This document shows positions 42,934 through 52,124 of a stretch of 64,000 nt of DNA, piece after piece (within the stretch, counting starts at the first letter, position 1; each line of letters begins with the position of its first letter). The DNA lies in NCBI RefSeq assembly GCF_001425325.1, contig NZ_LMEH01000001.1, forward strand, positions 1,702,688-1,766,687, in the 5' to 3' direction. Under the pieces are notes generated by a model. The model saw nothing but the letters and a program-made list of their open reading frames with translations, made no database searches and had not been told where the DNA came from. The DNA is from Leifsonia sp. Root1293 (GTDB lineage: Bacteria > Actinomycetota > Actinomycetes > Actinomycetales > Microbacteriaceae). The translations under genes and the position numbers were made by a program.

Positions 42934-44676
42934 TCAGTTCGAGAGAACGGGCTGTCCGGTTGTGACGCCGCTCTCGTTGAAGCTGTCCACTGCGAACCAG
43001 TATGGGCGTCCCGCATTGAGGGAGCCGATCTCAAGGTCGGTCCGGTCGTAGACGAGCCAGCTGTGGTACAGCTTCTCCGGAGAGAGGCCGTACCGAACGT
43101 TGTATCCGACAGCACCGGGTGCCGCATCCCAGGTGAGTGACGCGGTGCGCGAGTCAGCTCGAGTGACGGCTGGTGTGACCGCGACGGGCTGGGTGCCTCC
43201 TCCGAGACCGAAGACGCGCACACCACTCACTGCGAGAGGGCCCTCGAACGGTATCTTGCCTGCTGTGACTCGGACGAACCGGGCACGGTGCGCTTCGGCG
43301 AGTTCGACAAAGGCGTGTGGTGCGTCTACACCAGCACCTGTGCTGTCGTGGACGACTGTCCATTCGTCTCCGTCGAGCGACAATTCGATGACGAGTTCTG
43401 TGGGCTGGGAGTCCGGAAAGACAGCTCGCTTGCCGAACGTCACCGTTGTGAGGTCACGGCGCTTGGGTGCAAGTCGGGAGAGCTCATGATCGGCCAGGTT
43501 GACCTGAAGCGCGTGGATGCTCATGGCAGAACCCAGGTCAATGCTCACCCACTCCCCTGGCTGATCCGTGCCTGCGACCCACCACGTACGCACGGACTCA
43601 TCTGTGACGAGCTCCGCCTCGTGACCTGCAAGCGAGGAGGATGCCGTGGCCGATGCTTTATACGACAACAGCATCCAGCCCGGTGACGCTTCCGTCCATG
43701 GGTCGAAGGGACGATCCGGAACGCGCATGGGGAAGTCGGCGAAGTTCTGATTGCAGAAGAGCACACCCTCTTCGTCGAAGCCGGCCGGGAAGAGACCTAT
43801 TCGTCGCTCGAAGGCCGCGTTGACCGAGATGCGCATGGTCGCCACGTGCCACCAGTTGCCATGCCGGTCCTGGAAGGTGCTCCCATGGCCGGCGCCGGTG
43901 ATGAAGCCGCCGGGTTTCGATGAGAAGGGGCTGTTCTCGTCGTATTCGAATGGCCCGAGGGGGCCACTGCCGACGTAGTAGCCGTCGGCATAGGTGTTGA
44001 ACTGGGTTCCGGGGCCGGCGTACTGCAGGTAGTACCGTTCGTTCACCCGGTTCATGTAGGCGCCCTCGATGAAGGGCGCGTCGCCGATGTAGGCGTCCAT
44101 GATCTTGCCCCTGATCCCGCTCCTCACCTCGGCCACGTAGTCGTCCCCGGTTCGCTCCCACCCACGGGACCCTGTGTCCGCCGTGATCAGCGGTACCGGT
44201 TCGCCGAGCCGCTGCAGGGTGTGACGGTCGAGTTCCACTCCTGCGATCGGTTCCTTGTGCGAACAGCCCCAGTACAGGTAGAGCCGGCCGTCGTCATCCT
44301 GGAATGTGTCGAGGTCCCAGAAGGCGATGTCGCTCGGTGCGACCTCCTCGAAGTCGTCGGCCAGGGGGTCGACGCTGCGAAAGAAGCGGCCGTTGGTGCG
44401 ACGGGATGCCGTGAACAAGAGCGCGCCGTCGACCTCTCGCACGTCCGGCGCGTAGTCGACAGCGGGAATCTTGTCGGTGGAGTGCAGAGTCCAATCGACG
44501 AGGTCTTCGGAGTGCCAGAACCCTCGAGTCATGGACGCGAACATGTAGTACCGGCCGTGGTAGTGGACAACGGTGGGGTCCGCGGCCTCGCGGTGCACGC
44601 TCCGACCACCGAACGGGGTCCGTACGTCCTGGTACCGGTAGGAAAGGTCGAGCGGGTTGCAGATGATTCGGCTCAT
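42934..44676 (-). CDS. GH43-type glycoside hydrolase with discoidin-like and Fn3-like domains
   Basis: A 580-residue protein. Residues 1-335 form a five-bladed propeller of glycoside hydrolase family 43: the general base is D33 in AADPTVVHY, the pKa modulator probably D123 in 'WDLDTFQDDD', and the general acid E204 in APFIEGAYM. Residues about 345-490 form an F5/8-type-C (discoidin, carbohydrate-binding) domain, and the last 90 an Fn3-like domain. There is no signal peptide, so it may be cytosolic or the start mis-set. Its start overlaps the 3' end of a GH78 remnant by four bases. Confidence 0.88.
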   Translation of the reverse strand: MSRIICNPLDLSYRYQDVRTPFGGRSVHREAADPTVVHYHGRYYMFASMTRGFWHSEDLVDWTLHSTDKIPAVDYAPDVREVDGALLFTASRRTNGRFFRSVDPLADDFEEVAPSDIAFWDLDTFQDDDGRLYLYWGCSHKEPIAGVELDRHTLQRLGEPVPLITADTGSRGWERTGDDYVAEVRSGIRGKIMDAYIGDAPFIEGAYMNRVNERYYLQYAGPGTQFNTYADGYYVGSGPLGPFEYDENSPFSSKPGGFITGAGHGSTFQDRHGNWWHVATMRISVNAAFERRIGLFPAGFDEEGVLFCNQNFADFPMRVPDRPFDPWTEASPGWMLLSYKASATASSSLAGHEAELVTDESVRTWWVAGTDQPGEWVSIDLGSAMSIHALQVNLADHELSRLAPKRRDLTTVTFGKRAVFPDSQPTELVIELSLDGDEWTVVHDSTGAGVDAPHAFVELAEAHRARFVRVTAGKIPFEGPLAVSGVRVFGLGGGTQPVAVTPAVTRADSRTASLTWDAAPGAVGYNVRYGLSPEKLYHSWLVYDRTDLEIGSLNAGRPYWFAVDSFNESGVTTGQPVLSN

Positions 44677-45160
44677 GACTGCCCCCTCGCGGTCGGTGTC
44701 CCGTCGATCAAGCTACGTCGCTGGCGAGTTCGGCCTGGCGCAGCATCGACGGTCTCGCCACTCGGGAACACGACCGTCGCCCGCGACGCAGGCGGCACGA
44801 GAACCTCGATTTCGATGTCATCACCGTCGATGCGCCACGAAGCTTCGATCCGGCCTTGCGGGCCGTCGAACCAGCCTGTCGCGTTGGTCAGACCGGCGCC
44901 GATCACGGGGGCCACGACGAACTGCTCCCACGCGACACTGCTCGGCTCCTGCCGAAGGCCGAGGACGTGAGTATGAAGGAAGTTGGCTACAGCGCCTTTG
45001 CTGTAGTGGTTGAGGGACTCGCGTGCGGTTCCGTCCTCGGAAACGCCGTCCCAGTCCTCCCAGATCGTGGTCGCGCCACGATCGATCATGCCCATCCAGG
45101 AGGGCGTCGTGCGCTGGAGCAGCCCGAAAGCGCTCGGCTCTGCGCGATATATTGCATATG
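44673..45160 (-). pseudogene. 3' remnant of a GH78 alpha-L-rhamnosidase gene
   Basis: About 160 residues match the catalytic-domain end of GH78 rhamnosidases: 'TTPSWMGMIDRGATTIWEDW', 'LNHYSKGAVANFLH' and 'ASWRIDGDDIEIEVLVP' as in the C-terminal beta-sandwich. GH78 enzymes are usually 700-1000 residues, so the 5' two-thirds are missing, and upstream of about 45160 the frame becomes unlike protein. Before truncation it was probably the first gene of an operon with the GH43 gene. Confidence 0.75.
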
Positions 45161-45423
45161 AAGCCCCAAGATCTTGAACGCGGGAAGCCCCAACCGCCAC
45201 GACTCCTCCTTCACGAGTACCTTCGCAAACGGCGGCGGTTTGAACGTTCACGACTTCCGTGTCGACGTTCCCTCGGAACACACCTCGGGCCGACGCCGTC
45301 GGCTGGCTATACATTGCTTCGCCCGACCTGCTGCTCACGCATTCAGTTGCCGTCCGCAACCTGCGGGTCATTGAGGAAGCGCACAAGGGCACACACAACG
45401 GACGGCGCGACAGGCCATCAAGC

Positions 45424-45546
45424 ATGCTGGTGCTCATCGCTGGCCCGTACGCCTCCGGAGCCGGTGCAAACACAGAACTGATACGCAAGCCGGTCCCTCT
45501 ACGGACGTCCGCGAGCGGATCGGTTTGCGGGCCTCTGCGTGTCTGA
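45424..45546 (+). pseudogene. 5' remnant of a DUF4406-like (nucleoside deoxyribosyltransferase-like) gene
   Basis: The 20 residues MLVLIAGPYASGAGANTELI match the start of a short family resembling nucleoside 2-deoxyribosyltransferases (DUF4406-like), then the frame runs to unrelated sequence and a stop. The fragment faces the GH78 remnant. Between 45174 and 45420, protein-like stretches also occur in two + frames ('NGGGLNVHDFRVDVP' and 'WLYIASPDLLLTHSVAV'), as if another broken gene lay there. The whole 45.1-45.6 kb patch is decayed. Confidence 0.55.
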
Positions 45547-45573
45547 CGCCGGGACTGCCTGACGGCTCTCAGC

Positions 45574-46093
45574 TCACGAAGGGTCGTAGGAAGCGAACCG
45601 TTCACCAGCATCGCCCGTAACGTCGACGTGAAGGTGGAACGCATCGGTTGGTGTGATGAATGAGGTGAAAAGCTTGCGTCGGTAGTCGATCGTTGCGACT
45701 CCGTGGACAGTGGGGTGCTCACGGTGTGTGAGGCCCAAGGTGATCAGGGGTGTCGGATTTCTCCGCGCTTGAAACGCGCCACTCGTCCCCCGGCCGGTCC
45801 CAGACCGGGAGGGTTTTCGGGAACAACAATCTGAGTTCCAAGGGAACGTAGTCTGGCCGATCGGATCTCGGCCGCTCGGATCGTGTGCCGTTGCGCTCGC
45901 TGATGACAGCATTCACGTCTTTGGAGAGGGTGAAGTGCCCCAGCGAATATGTCCACACACCACTTCGACCATCCGCGGAGAAAGAGATCGAGCGCGTATC
46001 CCCACCCGCCTCGTGGGTGACCGTCCCACTGATGTGAGCTCGGGCATCGTCGTCGACGAGAACGCTGATCGCAGCGACGAGCGGGTCATTCAT
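45574..46093 (-). pseudogene. frameshifted hypothetical gene
   Basis: Starting at ATG 46093 (GGAGG before it), a frame reads MNDPLVAAISVLVDDDARAH and on to '...EKSDTP' near 45745, then continues only if a shift is made at a run of four Cs. The other frame then reads 'LITLGLTHREHPTVHGVATI' and ends '...ASYDPS' at 45574. Both halves have the host's codon bias and join into one beta-rich protein of about 170 residues. It is either a recent one-base mutation, a sequencing error or a programmed shift. Family unknown. Confidence 0.65.
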
Positions 46094-46290
46094 GAATCCT
46101 CCAAGACCAGCCGAGCTTGCTGAATTGAACCGTATCGAGCAACCGCGCGGGCCGGTGAAGGACAATGACCCCTGTTGTGGAACATGCCTCAGCGGCACCT
46201 GGAGCCGGTCGACCACCGCGACAGCACCGCCCGAAAGCCGATCCTCCTACGGGTGCTGCGGGATAACAGAGCCGGCGCTCTCGCCCGAAG

Positions 46291-47655
46291 CTAGCGGATG
46301 TCCGTCTGGCGAAGGGTGACGACGACTGTGAGACCTTCGCTCGGCCTGTTGTCGAGTCGTATGGTGCCGCCCGCGTTGTGGGCGACGGCTGCCACGATCG
46401 CGAGGCCGAGTCCTGAGCCGCCGCCTGACCCTCTGGACCTGTCCGCTCGGCTGAAGCGGTCGAACGCGGTGGGCTCGAAGGCCGGGTCGAGGCCCCCTCC
46501 GGTGTCGGTGACGGTGAGCACGAGGTCGGGGTCCTGCCAGAGGAGCGCGATGTCGATTCGGCCGTTGGTCTCGATGGCGCGCAGAGAGTTGTTGATGAGG
46601 TTGTCGACGACGCGGCCGAAGTCCTCGGCGTGTATGGCGAATTGTTGACCGTCAGCGTCCGAGTCGTTCAGGGGCGAATACGTGACTTCGATAGCGGCAT
46701 CCGTGGCGCGGAACCGTCCGCGGTCGACCGCTTCCGCGACTTCTCGAGACAAGGCGATAGCTGTCGTCCGCCCGTCATGGCCGGTCGCTTCGATCTCCGA
46801 CAGTTCGAGCAGCGATGTCACGAGTGTCGACAAGCGCATGACATTCCGTTGTGCCCCCTGCACGTCGGCCAGGAGCTGGTCGATGGAGGATGCTTCCGCG
46901 ACGGCGACTTGGAGTTGCGTGTTGAGAAGGGCGAGCGGGGTCCGAAGTTCGTGACTGGCGTCGGAGACCAGTTGGCGTTCCCGTGCAGCGGAGGCGCGGA
47001 GGCGCTCGATGAGGTCGTTCAAGGTGCGTGCGAGCCGGGAGATCTCATCGTTCGCTTCGCTGACGGGCAGCAGTTCGGTGGTGGAGGAGTCGCTCAGGGT
47101 CTCGGCGCTGGCGCGCAGGCGGTTGACGGGTCCAAGTGAAAAGGAGGTGAGCAGCCATGCGGCGAGGGCGGTCCCGAGGGAGATCAGGGCGAGGCCGAAA
47201 ACGAGCAGCAGTCGCATCTGCGTGAGGATGGTCGTCTCGGCATCTGCGTCGCGCGCGGCGATGACGGTCCACGTCGAGTCGCTGACCTGCACGGGAGTGG
47301 CGAGAACGATGTAGTCCGTCCCGCCGGCGGTGACGGTCGTCGTCTTGTCGAGCGTCGTAAGAGTCGGAACCATTGCCGACAAGTTGGCGGGGAGAGAGTC
47401 GACGGGAGTCGCTCCGTTTGGACTCACCACGGCCACCAGTTGCGATGGTCCCGGCGGATCGAATGACTCGGTCGGCTCGTTCTCGAGCGCGACGACGTAG
47501 GGTTCGCTGTCACTGCGGAGGACTGCGGTGGTTCCCTCTCGGACGATTCTCTCGATCTGTGTGTTGATGACGATGCCGGCGGCGATGGAGATGAGGATCG
47601 CGATGAGGAGGCTGCCGCCGGCGATGCGCGTGCGGATGCCGATGTTCTTGATCAT
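46291..47655 (-). CDS. sensor histidine kinase (OmpR-type partner)
   Basis: A 454-residue membrane kinase: transmembrane helix 1 at about residues 12-30, an outer sensor domain of about 120 residues, helix 2 near 155, a HAMP domain, the H-box SDASHELRTPLA, and N/G boxes 'NLINNSLRAI', 'DTGGGLDP' and 'GSGLGLAI'. It overlaps its regulator gene by four bases (ATGA). Signal unknown; the outer loop has no familiar motif. Confidence 0.92.
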   Translation of the reverse strand: MIKNIGIRTRIAGGSLLIAILISIAAGIVINTQIERIVREGTTAVLRSDSEPYVVALENEPTESFDPPGPSQLVAVVSPNGATPVDSLPANLSAMVPTLTTLDKTTTVTAGGTDYIVLATPVQVSDSTWTVIAARDADAETTILTQMRLLLVFGLALISLGTALAAWLLTSFSLGPVNRLRASAETLSDSSTTELLPVSEANDEISRLARTLNDLIERLRASAARERQLVSDASHELRTPLALLNTQLQVAVAEASSIDQLLADVQGAQRNVMRLSTLVTSLLELSEIEATGHDGRTTAIALSREVAEAVDRGRFRATDAAIEVTYSPLNDSDADGQQFAIHAEDFGRVVDNLINNSLRAIETNGRIDIALLWQDPDLVLTVTDTGGGLDPAFEPTAFDRFSRADRSRGSGGGSGLGLAIVAAVAHNAGGTIRLDNRPSEGLTVVVTLRQTDIR

Positions 47656-48332
47656 GAGCTCGGGGTCGTGATCAGTTGGAAGCCGATTCCTCGGATCGTG
47701 ACGATTCGCACGCCGGCGTTTGTGAGGTCGAGTTTCCGTCGGAGGTAGCTGACGTACTGGTCAACCACGTTCGAGTCGATGGTGGACGACGAGTCCCATA
47801 CTTCTTCCAGGATCGTTGCGCGCGACCGGGTCTCGTTCGGTTTGCTGGCCAGGACCCGAAGAACGTCGAACTCGGTGCGGCTCATGGCGATGTCGTTCTC
47901 CTCAACCCGGACCCTGTGGCGATGCAGGTCGATGACCAGGTTGCCGACATCGATCCGGGCTGGAGCGTGGAGGGCGTCCCGTCGCCGTACGGCACGGATG
48001 CGGGCAGACAGTTCGGCGAGGTCGAAGGGTTTCACCATGTAGTCATCGGCGCCGGAGTCCAGCCCGCGGACCCGATCGTCGACTGCTTGCCGGGCTGTGA
48101 GGAGGATGACGGCGATGGTCGGGTCGAACTCCTTCAGTCGACGACTGAGCTCGAATCCGGACATGCCCGGCAGCATGAGATCCACGACGGCAACGTCGAA
48201 CTGGCCGCTTCGGGCGGCCCCCATGGCCGCGATGCCGTCGTGCGCCTGCGTCACGTGGTGCCCATCAGCTGCCAGCCCGCGGGCGAGCAGTTCGGTCATC
48301 TCCACTTCGTCGTCGACGACGAGGATGCGCAT
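47652..48332 (-). CDS. OmpR-family response regulator
   Basis: A 226-residue regulator. The receiver has acidic pocket DDE, phosphorylated Asp in 'VAVVDLMLPGMSGFEL' and Lys in 'YMVKPFDLAELSARI'. The C-terminal winged helix ends 'IVTIRGIGFQLIT'. ATG 48332 is chosen since MRILVVDDE is the usual start and GAGAGG lies before it. It is paired with the kinase at 46291; the DUF347 gene upstream is a likely target. Confidence 0.93.
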   Translation of the reverse strand: MRILVVDDEVEMTELLARGLAADGHHVTQAHDGIAAMGAARSGQFDVAVVDLMLPGMSGFELSRRLKEFDPTIAVILLTARQAVDDRVRGLDSGADDYMVKPFDLAELSARIRAVRRRDALHAPARIDVGNLVIDLHRHRVRVEENDIAMSRTEFDVLRVLASKPNETRSRATILEEVWDSSSTIDSNVVDQYVSYLRRKLDLTNAGVRIVTIRGIGFQLITTPSS

Positions 48333-48386
48333 CCGTCGGCCTCTCTCAAGCGGTGTTCCCACATCCTAGAACCCGCTCGGTCTCGG

Positions 48387-49202
48387 TCAGACTGCCACCA
48401 GTTCCAGGTGCCTCGCCTTCAACTGGCGGCGTTGACGGCTGATGCTGATCGACATGTAGATCACGAGGGCGATGATGACAGTCAGGAAGACGACGCTCGT
48501 CACCGTGGTTCCGAGTCCCATGCCGCCGTCGGAGACGGGCTGAGAGGCGAGGTCACCGAGTGAGGCACCGAGAGGGCGGGTGAGGATGTACGCCATCCAG
48601 AAGCACACGACGGCGTTGGCGTTGAACACGAAGTACGCCAAGGCGACCGCGGCGATGACCGTTGCGAACAGAATTGCGGCAACGAGGTAGCCGAGACCCA
48701 AAGCTTCGGAAACGAGGTCACCGGCTGCGGTGCCGAGCGCGAAGGTGAACAGGATCGCCAGCCAGTAGAACGCTTCGCGACGACGGGTGACGATCGAGTG
48801 GATGGAGAGGGTGCGCTCCTTCGCGTACCACGCGACGAAGGTGACCGACAGAAGCACGGAGAAGACGAGAGTCGATGCCCACAGTGGAACTCCGGCGGCG
48901 TCGGTCAGGTTGTCGGTGATAAGGGTCCCGACGACGCTGATGAGAACGACGGTGATCCAGTAAACGGCGGGCACGTAACGGCGGGTCCAGAATTGCACCC
49001 CCAGGGCGATGAGGAAGACGATGCCGGTGACGACGGATGTGGCCGTGAGGCCGAACCCGAGGGTGTCGTTGAGGTAATCGGCCGCCGTCTCGCCCACTGT
49101 GGTGGAGAAGACCTTGATGACCCAGAACGCCAAGGTGATCTGAGGGACCTTGCTGAGTAGCAGGTCGCTGATTCGCGTTGATTCATCGATTGTGGATGTC
49201 AT
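48387..49202 (-). CDS. DUF347-type membrane protein
   Basis: A 271-residue integral membrane protein with eight or so helices, arranged as four repeats of the DUF347/COG4705 type. Diagnostic are 'AFWVIKVFSTTVGETAADYL', 'ALGTAAGDLVSEALGLGYL' and 'RPLGASLGDLASQP', which share a polar G(E/D)xxxD signature likely to line a transport path. The ATG at 49202 follows a weak site. It is a close paralogue of 55436-56209. Function not established. Confidence 0.88.
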   Translation of the reverse strand: MTSTIDESTRISDLLLSKVPQITLAFWVIKVFSTTVGETAADYLNDTLGFGLTATSVVTGIVFLIALGVQFWTRRYVPAVYWITVVLISVVGTLITDNLTDAAGVPLWASTLVFSVLLSVTFVAWYAKERTLSIHSIVTRRREAFYWLAILFTFALGTAAGDLVSEALGLGYLVAAILFATVIAAVALAYFVFNANAVVCFWMAYILTRPLGASLGDLASQPVSDGGMGLGTTVTSVVFLTVIIALVIYMSISISRQRRQLKARHLELVAV

Positions 49203-49391
49203 GCGAACACCGTTTCGGCCCTCGCTGAGCGGATGCTGACGGGGACGCTCCCGTTCCTGAGCGACCTCACACGATCGGCCCGTTTCACCGGTTGCGTGTA
49301 CAAGCTCACAGAGATCTCGGCTGCAGGAACACGTCTCACCCAGCCACTGATCCCACGCTGGAGTCATCCGGATGAAGGGATCAGGGCCACC

Positions 49392-50903
49392 ATGACGAGC
49401 ACGCTCACTCTCCCTCCTGTCATCACCAGCACTGCGCACATCTCGACCCCTGCCCGGAGACGGTTCGCCGCGCCGGCGGTCGGTGTCCTGGCTGGTTTGA
49501 TCGCGGCCGTCGGTTCCGGCACGCCGTCGTATTGGGGGGATGAAGCAGCGAGCGTGCTCTCCGCTGGCCGGAGCCTGCCGAGCCTGTTCCATATGCTCGA
49601 TCACGTCGATGCGGTTCACGCCGCGTACTACTTGTTCCTGCATTTCTGGATGAGCGTCGTAGGCACTTCTGAGGCGGCCGTCCGTTTTCCCAGCGCGATC
49701 GCGGTCGGCTTCGCTGCCGCCGGAACGCTCACGCTCGGGCGCCAGTTGTTCGGGCTCCGGCTCGGCATCGTCGCAGGGCTCGTGTTCGCCATCCTGCCGC
49801 AGGTGACACGGATGGGCGCCGAGGCGCGGTCGTACGCGTTCGCGATCGCTGCGGCCGTCTGGCTGACGGTCTGGCTGGTGTCGCTGGTTCGCCACGGCGA
49901 GGTCCGTCGGCGTGCGTGGCTGCTCTATGGGGTTGCAGCAGCGGCGGCGACCTACCTGTTCCTGTACCTCGTGTTGCTCGTCGCCGTTCACATCACGGTT
50001 GTGGTCGCGTTTCATGCCAGCCGGACAGTCGTGCGACGGTGGGCGGAGGCGATGACGGTCGCGGCCGTGTGTGCTGCTCCGATCCTGTACGCCGGACTAT
50101 CGCAGCGTGGACAGATCAAGTTCCTGGCCCATCGTGACTACGCCACCGCTTGGTCCGTCCTCGTCGGCCAGTGGTTCAGCACTCCGCTCTTCGCTGCACT
50201 CGCTTGGGCGCTTATCGCCGTGGGTGCGCTCACCGCTGTTGGCCGATCGCGGCGCTCCCACCTCCCCTCCGTGATCGTGGTCCTGGTCTGGTTCGCCGTG
50301 CCGACGATGCTGCTGCTCGCTGGGAATGCCTGGGTGTCACCCATGTACAACCTGCGCTACCTGGCCTTCTGCACCCCCGCAGTGGCCCTCCTCCTCGCTC
50401 TCGGCCTCGACGGGATCGGATCGCCCATCCGCAGTCACCAGTGGCGACGCGTTGCCCTCGTCATCGGCTTGGTTGCTCTGCTGGCGGCGGCCTCCCCGCG
50501 CTACATCGCTCAGCGCGGGCCGTTCGCCAAGGACGGCGGGAGCGATCTCCGGCAGACAGCAGACGTCGTCGCCGCCCACGCATCCGTCGGCGGAGCGATC
50601 GTGTTCGACTCCTCCGGAAAGCCATCCCGGAAACCACGCCTGGCACTCGACCTCTACCCGCAGAGCTTCACCGGACTCACCGATGTCGCACTGGTGAAGG
50701 GCTATGTCGACCGACCTGCGTTATGGGATCAGGTAGCCCCCACCGATTCGATCTCGGCCTTGATCCTCCCGCACGACACCGTTTGGGTCGTCGAGAGCGG
50801 TCAGGACCGTGCCGAAATCGACGCTGTACGCGGACTGGGGTACCGCATCGAGAAGTCGTTTCCCGTCCACCGCACCACCGTCTATGAACTGTCCAAGGAG
50901 TGA
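49392..50903 (+). CDS. ArnT/PMT-like glycosyltransferase (GT39/GT83 fold)
   Basis: A 503-residue integral membrane glycosyltransferase of the GT-C fold. 'SYWGDEAASVLSAGRSL' carries the DE motif after helix 1, 'RFPSAIAVGFAAAG' is the second signature, followed by about ten helices and a 100-residue soluble C-terminal domain. It uses a polyprenyl-phosphate sugar, which the Dpm1-like gene three bases downstream would make. It probably adds mannose or a similar sugar to a cell-envelope acceptor. ATG 49392. Confidence 0.88.
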   Translation: MTSTLTLPPVITSTAHISTPARRRFAAPAVGVLAGLIAAVGSGTPSYWGDEAASVLSAGRSLPSLFHMLDHVDAVHAAYYLFLHFWMSVVGTSEAAVRFPSAIAVGFAAAGTLTLGRQLFGLRLGIVAGLVFAILPQVTRMGAEARSYAFAIAAAVWLTVWLVSLVRHGEVRRRAWLLYGVAAAAATYLFLYLVLLVAVHITVVVAFHASRTVVRRWAEAMTVAAVCAAPILYAGLSQRGQIKFLAHRDYATAWSVLVGQWFSTPLFAALAWALIAVGALTAVGRSRRSHLPSVIVVLVWFAVPTMLLLAGNAWVSPMYNLRYLAFCTPAVALLLALGLDGIGSPIRSHQWRRVALVIGLVALLAAASPRYIAQRGPFAKDGGSDLRQTADVVAAHASVGGAIVFDSSGKPSRKPRLALDLYPQSFTGLTDVALVKGYVDRPALWDQVAPTDSISALILPHDTVWVVESGQDRAEIDAVRGLGYRIEKSFPVHRTTVYELSKE

Positions 50904-50905
50904 CC

Positions 50906-51667
50906 ATGAACACCATCGTCATCACGCCGACCTACAACGAGCGTGACAACATCGACGCCCTCATCGGCCGACTTCTCGACGCGGTTCCGGGCATTCATGC
51001 ACTGATCGTCGACGACGATTCCCCGGACGGCACCGGCGGGATCGCCGACGACCTCGCCGACCTGCACCCGGGCGTCCATGTGTTGCATCGCACGTCGAAG
51101 GATGGTCTCGGCGCCGCCTACCGGGCGGGCTTCGCGTGGGCGATCGATCGCGGCTACGACGTCATCGTCGAGATGGATGCCGACGGATCGCATCAGCCTG
51201 AGCAACTCCCGCGCCTCTTGGAGGCCCTGCAGGAGGCGGACATGGTCATCGGGTCCCGGTGGATTCCCGGAGGAAGGGTCGTCGGCTGGCCGATCCGCCG
51301 CCGGCTCCTGTCGCTCGGCGGGAGCGCCTACGCGCGCACCGTTCTCGGCCTCCCTCAGCGAGACGTGACCGGCGGGTATCGGGTCTTCACCGCCGAGGCC
51401 CTCCGACGGATCCGGCCTGATGTGCTCGTCAGTCAGGGGTACGGATTTCAGGTTGAGCTGCTGTGGCGAGCCGTCCTGCTTGGGCTTCGCGTCGGTGAAG
51501 TCCCGATCACATTCGTCGAGAGGACCGCCGGGCGATCCAAGATGAACGGGCGGATCATCCTCGAAGCGGTGGTGCGGATCACTGCTTGGGCGTTGTCGCC
51601 GAAGCCGAAGTCGACGCCGCCCGCCTCCGGGCCTTCGGCCGATCTGGAGCCATCGCGTGCGGCGTGA
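50906..51667 (+). CDS. polyprenol-phosphate mannose synthase (Dpm1-like)
   Basis: A 253-residue family 2 glycosyltransferase: 'ITPTYNERDNIDALI', nucleotide-binding 'DDDSPDGTGGIADDLA', metal-binding 'EMDADGSHQPEQLPRLLEAL', and 'YGFQVELLWRAVLLG'. It makes polyprenyl-phosphate mannose (or glucose) from GDP- or UDP-sugar on the inner membrane leaflet. ATG 50906 has AAGGAG in front and lies two bases after the previous stop. It is followed by a GtrA gene, the usual flippase partner. Confidence 0.93.
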   Translation: MNTIVITPTYNERDNIDALIGRLLDAVPGIHALIVDDDSPDGTGGIADDLADLHPGVHVLHRTSKDGLGAAYRAGFAWAIDRGYDVIVEMDADGSHQPEQLPRLLEALQEADMVIGSRWIPGGRVVGWPIRRRLLSLGGSAYARTVLGLPQRDVTGGYRVFTAEALRRIRPDVLVSQGYGFQVELLWRAVLLGLRVGEVPITFVERTAGRSKMNGRIILEAVVRITAWALSPKPKSTPPASGPSADLEPSRAA

Positions 51668-52124
51668 TCGGCTGGTCCGCGAGCTCCTTCAGTTCGCCTT
51701 CGTCGGCGGCACGGGGTTGCTGCTCGACGTCGGGCTGTTCAATCTCCTCACCCTGTCCGTGCTCTCCGCCCACGCTGTCCACGGCGGCCCCGTCTTCGCG
51801 AAGATCATCTCGACGAGCGTCGCGATCGCCGCGAATTGGGTCGGAAACCGTTGGTTGACGTTCCGCGATCGTCGCCGCGCCGACGTCGTCCGCGAAGCCG
51901 TCGAGTTCGGGCTCGTCAGTGTCGCCGGCAGCGTGATCGCCATCGCCTGCCTCGGCCTCTCCCACTACGGAATGCACCTCACCTCACCGATCGCCGACAA
52001 CGTGTCAGCGAACGGGGTCGGGTTGATTCTCGGCTCAGCGTTCCGGTTCATCGCCTACCGGCACTGGGTGTACGGCGCTCGCCGACCGGCAGCGGGCGCT
52101 GGTGGCGTCACCGTCTCAGTGTGA
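51657..52124 (+). CDS. GtrA-family membrane protein
   Basis: A 155-residue protein with four transmembrane helices. 'FAFVGGTGLLLDVGLFNLL' at the start and 'NRWLTFRDRRRAD' in the loop are typical of GtrA, a putative polyprenol-linked sugar flippase. It overlaps the Dpm1-like gene by 11 bases and converges with the DedA gene, overlapping by nine bases at the end. With its two upstream neighbours it forms a complete synthesise-flip-transfer set. Confidence 0.92.
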   Translation: MRRDRLVRELLQFAFVGGTGLLLDVGLFNLLTLSVLSAHAVHGGPVFAKIISTSVAIAANWVGNRWLTFRDRRRADVVREAVEFGLVSVAGSVIAIACLGLSHYGMHLTSPIADNVSANGVGLILGSAFRFIAYRHWVYGARRPAAGAGGVTVSV

